Positions 5,417-5,673 of a stretch of 5,673 nucleotides of DNA are shown here, piece after piece. The position numbers and the translations under genes are program-made. Below the pieces are notes generated by a model. That model worked only from the letters and a program-made list of their open reading frames with translations, ran no database searches and was not told the DNA's origin. Positions within the stretch are counted from its first letter, which is position 1. Each line of letters opens with the position of its first letter. The DNA comes from Chloroflexota bacterium (GTDB taxonomy: Bacteria > Chloroflexota > Anaerolineae > Anaerolineales > Anaerolineaceae), in NCBI GenBank assembly GCA_019136175.1, contig JAGVUS010000196.1, positions 1-5,673 of the forward strand, written 5' to 3'.

Positions 5417-5673
5417 ATGACCTCCACAAAATCCTTCCAAAACCAGACCACGCTGATCGCCACATTGGGCGGACAGCCGCAAATAGTCACCTTCACGCTG
5501 GATTTGCTGCTGCGCCAGGGCGCGGCTGTGGACCAGGTGGTGGTGATGTACCCGGCTCCCCACCCGCGTTATTACAACGCCTACCGCACCTTGATGGGCG
5601 AATTTGTGGGTGATCAGTATGCCGGACGCCGCTGCCATTTGCGCAGTGTTCCCATCCGGTTTGGCGACACGGA
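5417..5673 (+). CDS. CARF-domain CRISPR protein, Csm6/Csx1/NE0113-like (3' end missing)
   Basis: Only the first 85 residues are in view. A stop (TAA 5405-5407) in frame just upstream leaves ATG 5417 as the start. After a short polar lead the chain reads TLIATLGGQPQIVTFTLDLL (12-31), then RQGAAVDQVVVMYPAP (33-48): a Rossmann strand, a glycine-rich turn with GQPQ, a helix and a second strand. This is the layout of the first ligand-contacting motif of CARF domains in Csm6/Csx1/NE0113 proteins, where the turn grips cyclic oligoadenylate. The effector part (HEPN, nuclease or other) would lie downstream and is not visible, so the subfamily cannot be fixed. There is no good ribosome site before the ATG (the nearest purine run, CGGAAG, is some 17 bases away). 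Its start is two bases from the csx3 start on the other strand, which supports a role in the same cyclic-nucleotide pathway. Confidence 0.72.
   Translation, partial: MTSTKSFQNQTTLIATLGGQPQIVTFTLDLLLRQGAAVDQVVVMYPAPHPRYYNAYRTLMGEFVGDQYAGRRCHLRSVPIRFGDT
5421..5425 (-). promoter_or_regulatory. Shine-Dalgarno site of csx3, inside the divergent CARF gene
   Basis: GGAGG on the - strand, 6 bases before the ATG at 5412-5414. The same bases are part of codons 2-3 (ACC TCC) of the + strand gene. The site decides the csx3 start against the longer reading frame. Confidence 0.75.

Noticed and set aside
5415..5465. Longer csx3 start at 5463-5465 adding 17 residues (Trp/Arg-rich)
   Set aside because: The added stretch lacks a family match and overlaps the divergent gene, whereas the ATG at 5412-5414 has GGAGG at 6 bases and begins just before the first strand of the P-loop domain.
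5411..5638. A - strand open frame opposite the CARF gene
   Set aside because: The + strand frame gives a recognisable CARF N-terminus; the - frame is low-complexity and unmatched.

Overview
This 5673-base window holds six protein genes and no RNA gene, transposon or CRISPR array that I can see. Base composition is about 50% G+C by eye. The polytopic membrane/spermidine-synthase-like fusion and the overall gene styles would fit a Chloroflexota (Anaerolineae-like) bacterium. That placement is an inference from family resemblance; no marker gene is present.

Left part (1-2126, + strand): the 3' portion of a fused multi-pass membrane/spermidine-synthase-like protein, cut by the window start, is followed through a 4-base ATGA overlap by a DUF1461/TIGR01906 membrane protein. 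That protein keeps the two histidines expected of the lipoprotein transacylase Lit. A strong bidirectional hairpin terminator (2131-2164) closes this pair.

Middle part (2178-4119, - strand): a housekeeping carbohydrate block. A sugar-type ABC transporter ATPase (UgpC/MalK/MsmK class) is followed downstream by 2,3-bisphosphoglycerate-dependent phosphoglycerate mutase. A perfect 13-bp palindrome with a 5-base centre sits in the short gap between them and overlaps a plausible gpmA promoter. The ATPase gene has its own candidate promoter with a consensus -10 box.

Right part (4305-5673): the edge of a CRISPR-linked cyclic-oligoadenylate signalling region. A - strand gene encodes an N-terminal P-loop ATPase joined to a Csx3 (Crn3 ring-nuclease family) domain, with what looks like a second, more divergent Csx3 unit at its C-terminus. 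Head-to-head with it, only two bases from start codon to start codon, begins a + strand gene whose N-terminus looks like a CARF domain of Csm6/Csx1/NE0113-type CRISPR proteins; it runs off the window. The logical pairing is a sensor/effector of the type III second messenger (CARF protein) with a binder or destroyer of that messenger (Csx3). This divergent, overlapping pair, and the two-unit Csx3 with apparently altered active-site positions, is the most interesting part of the window.
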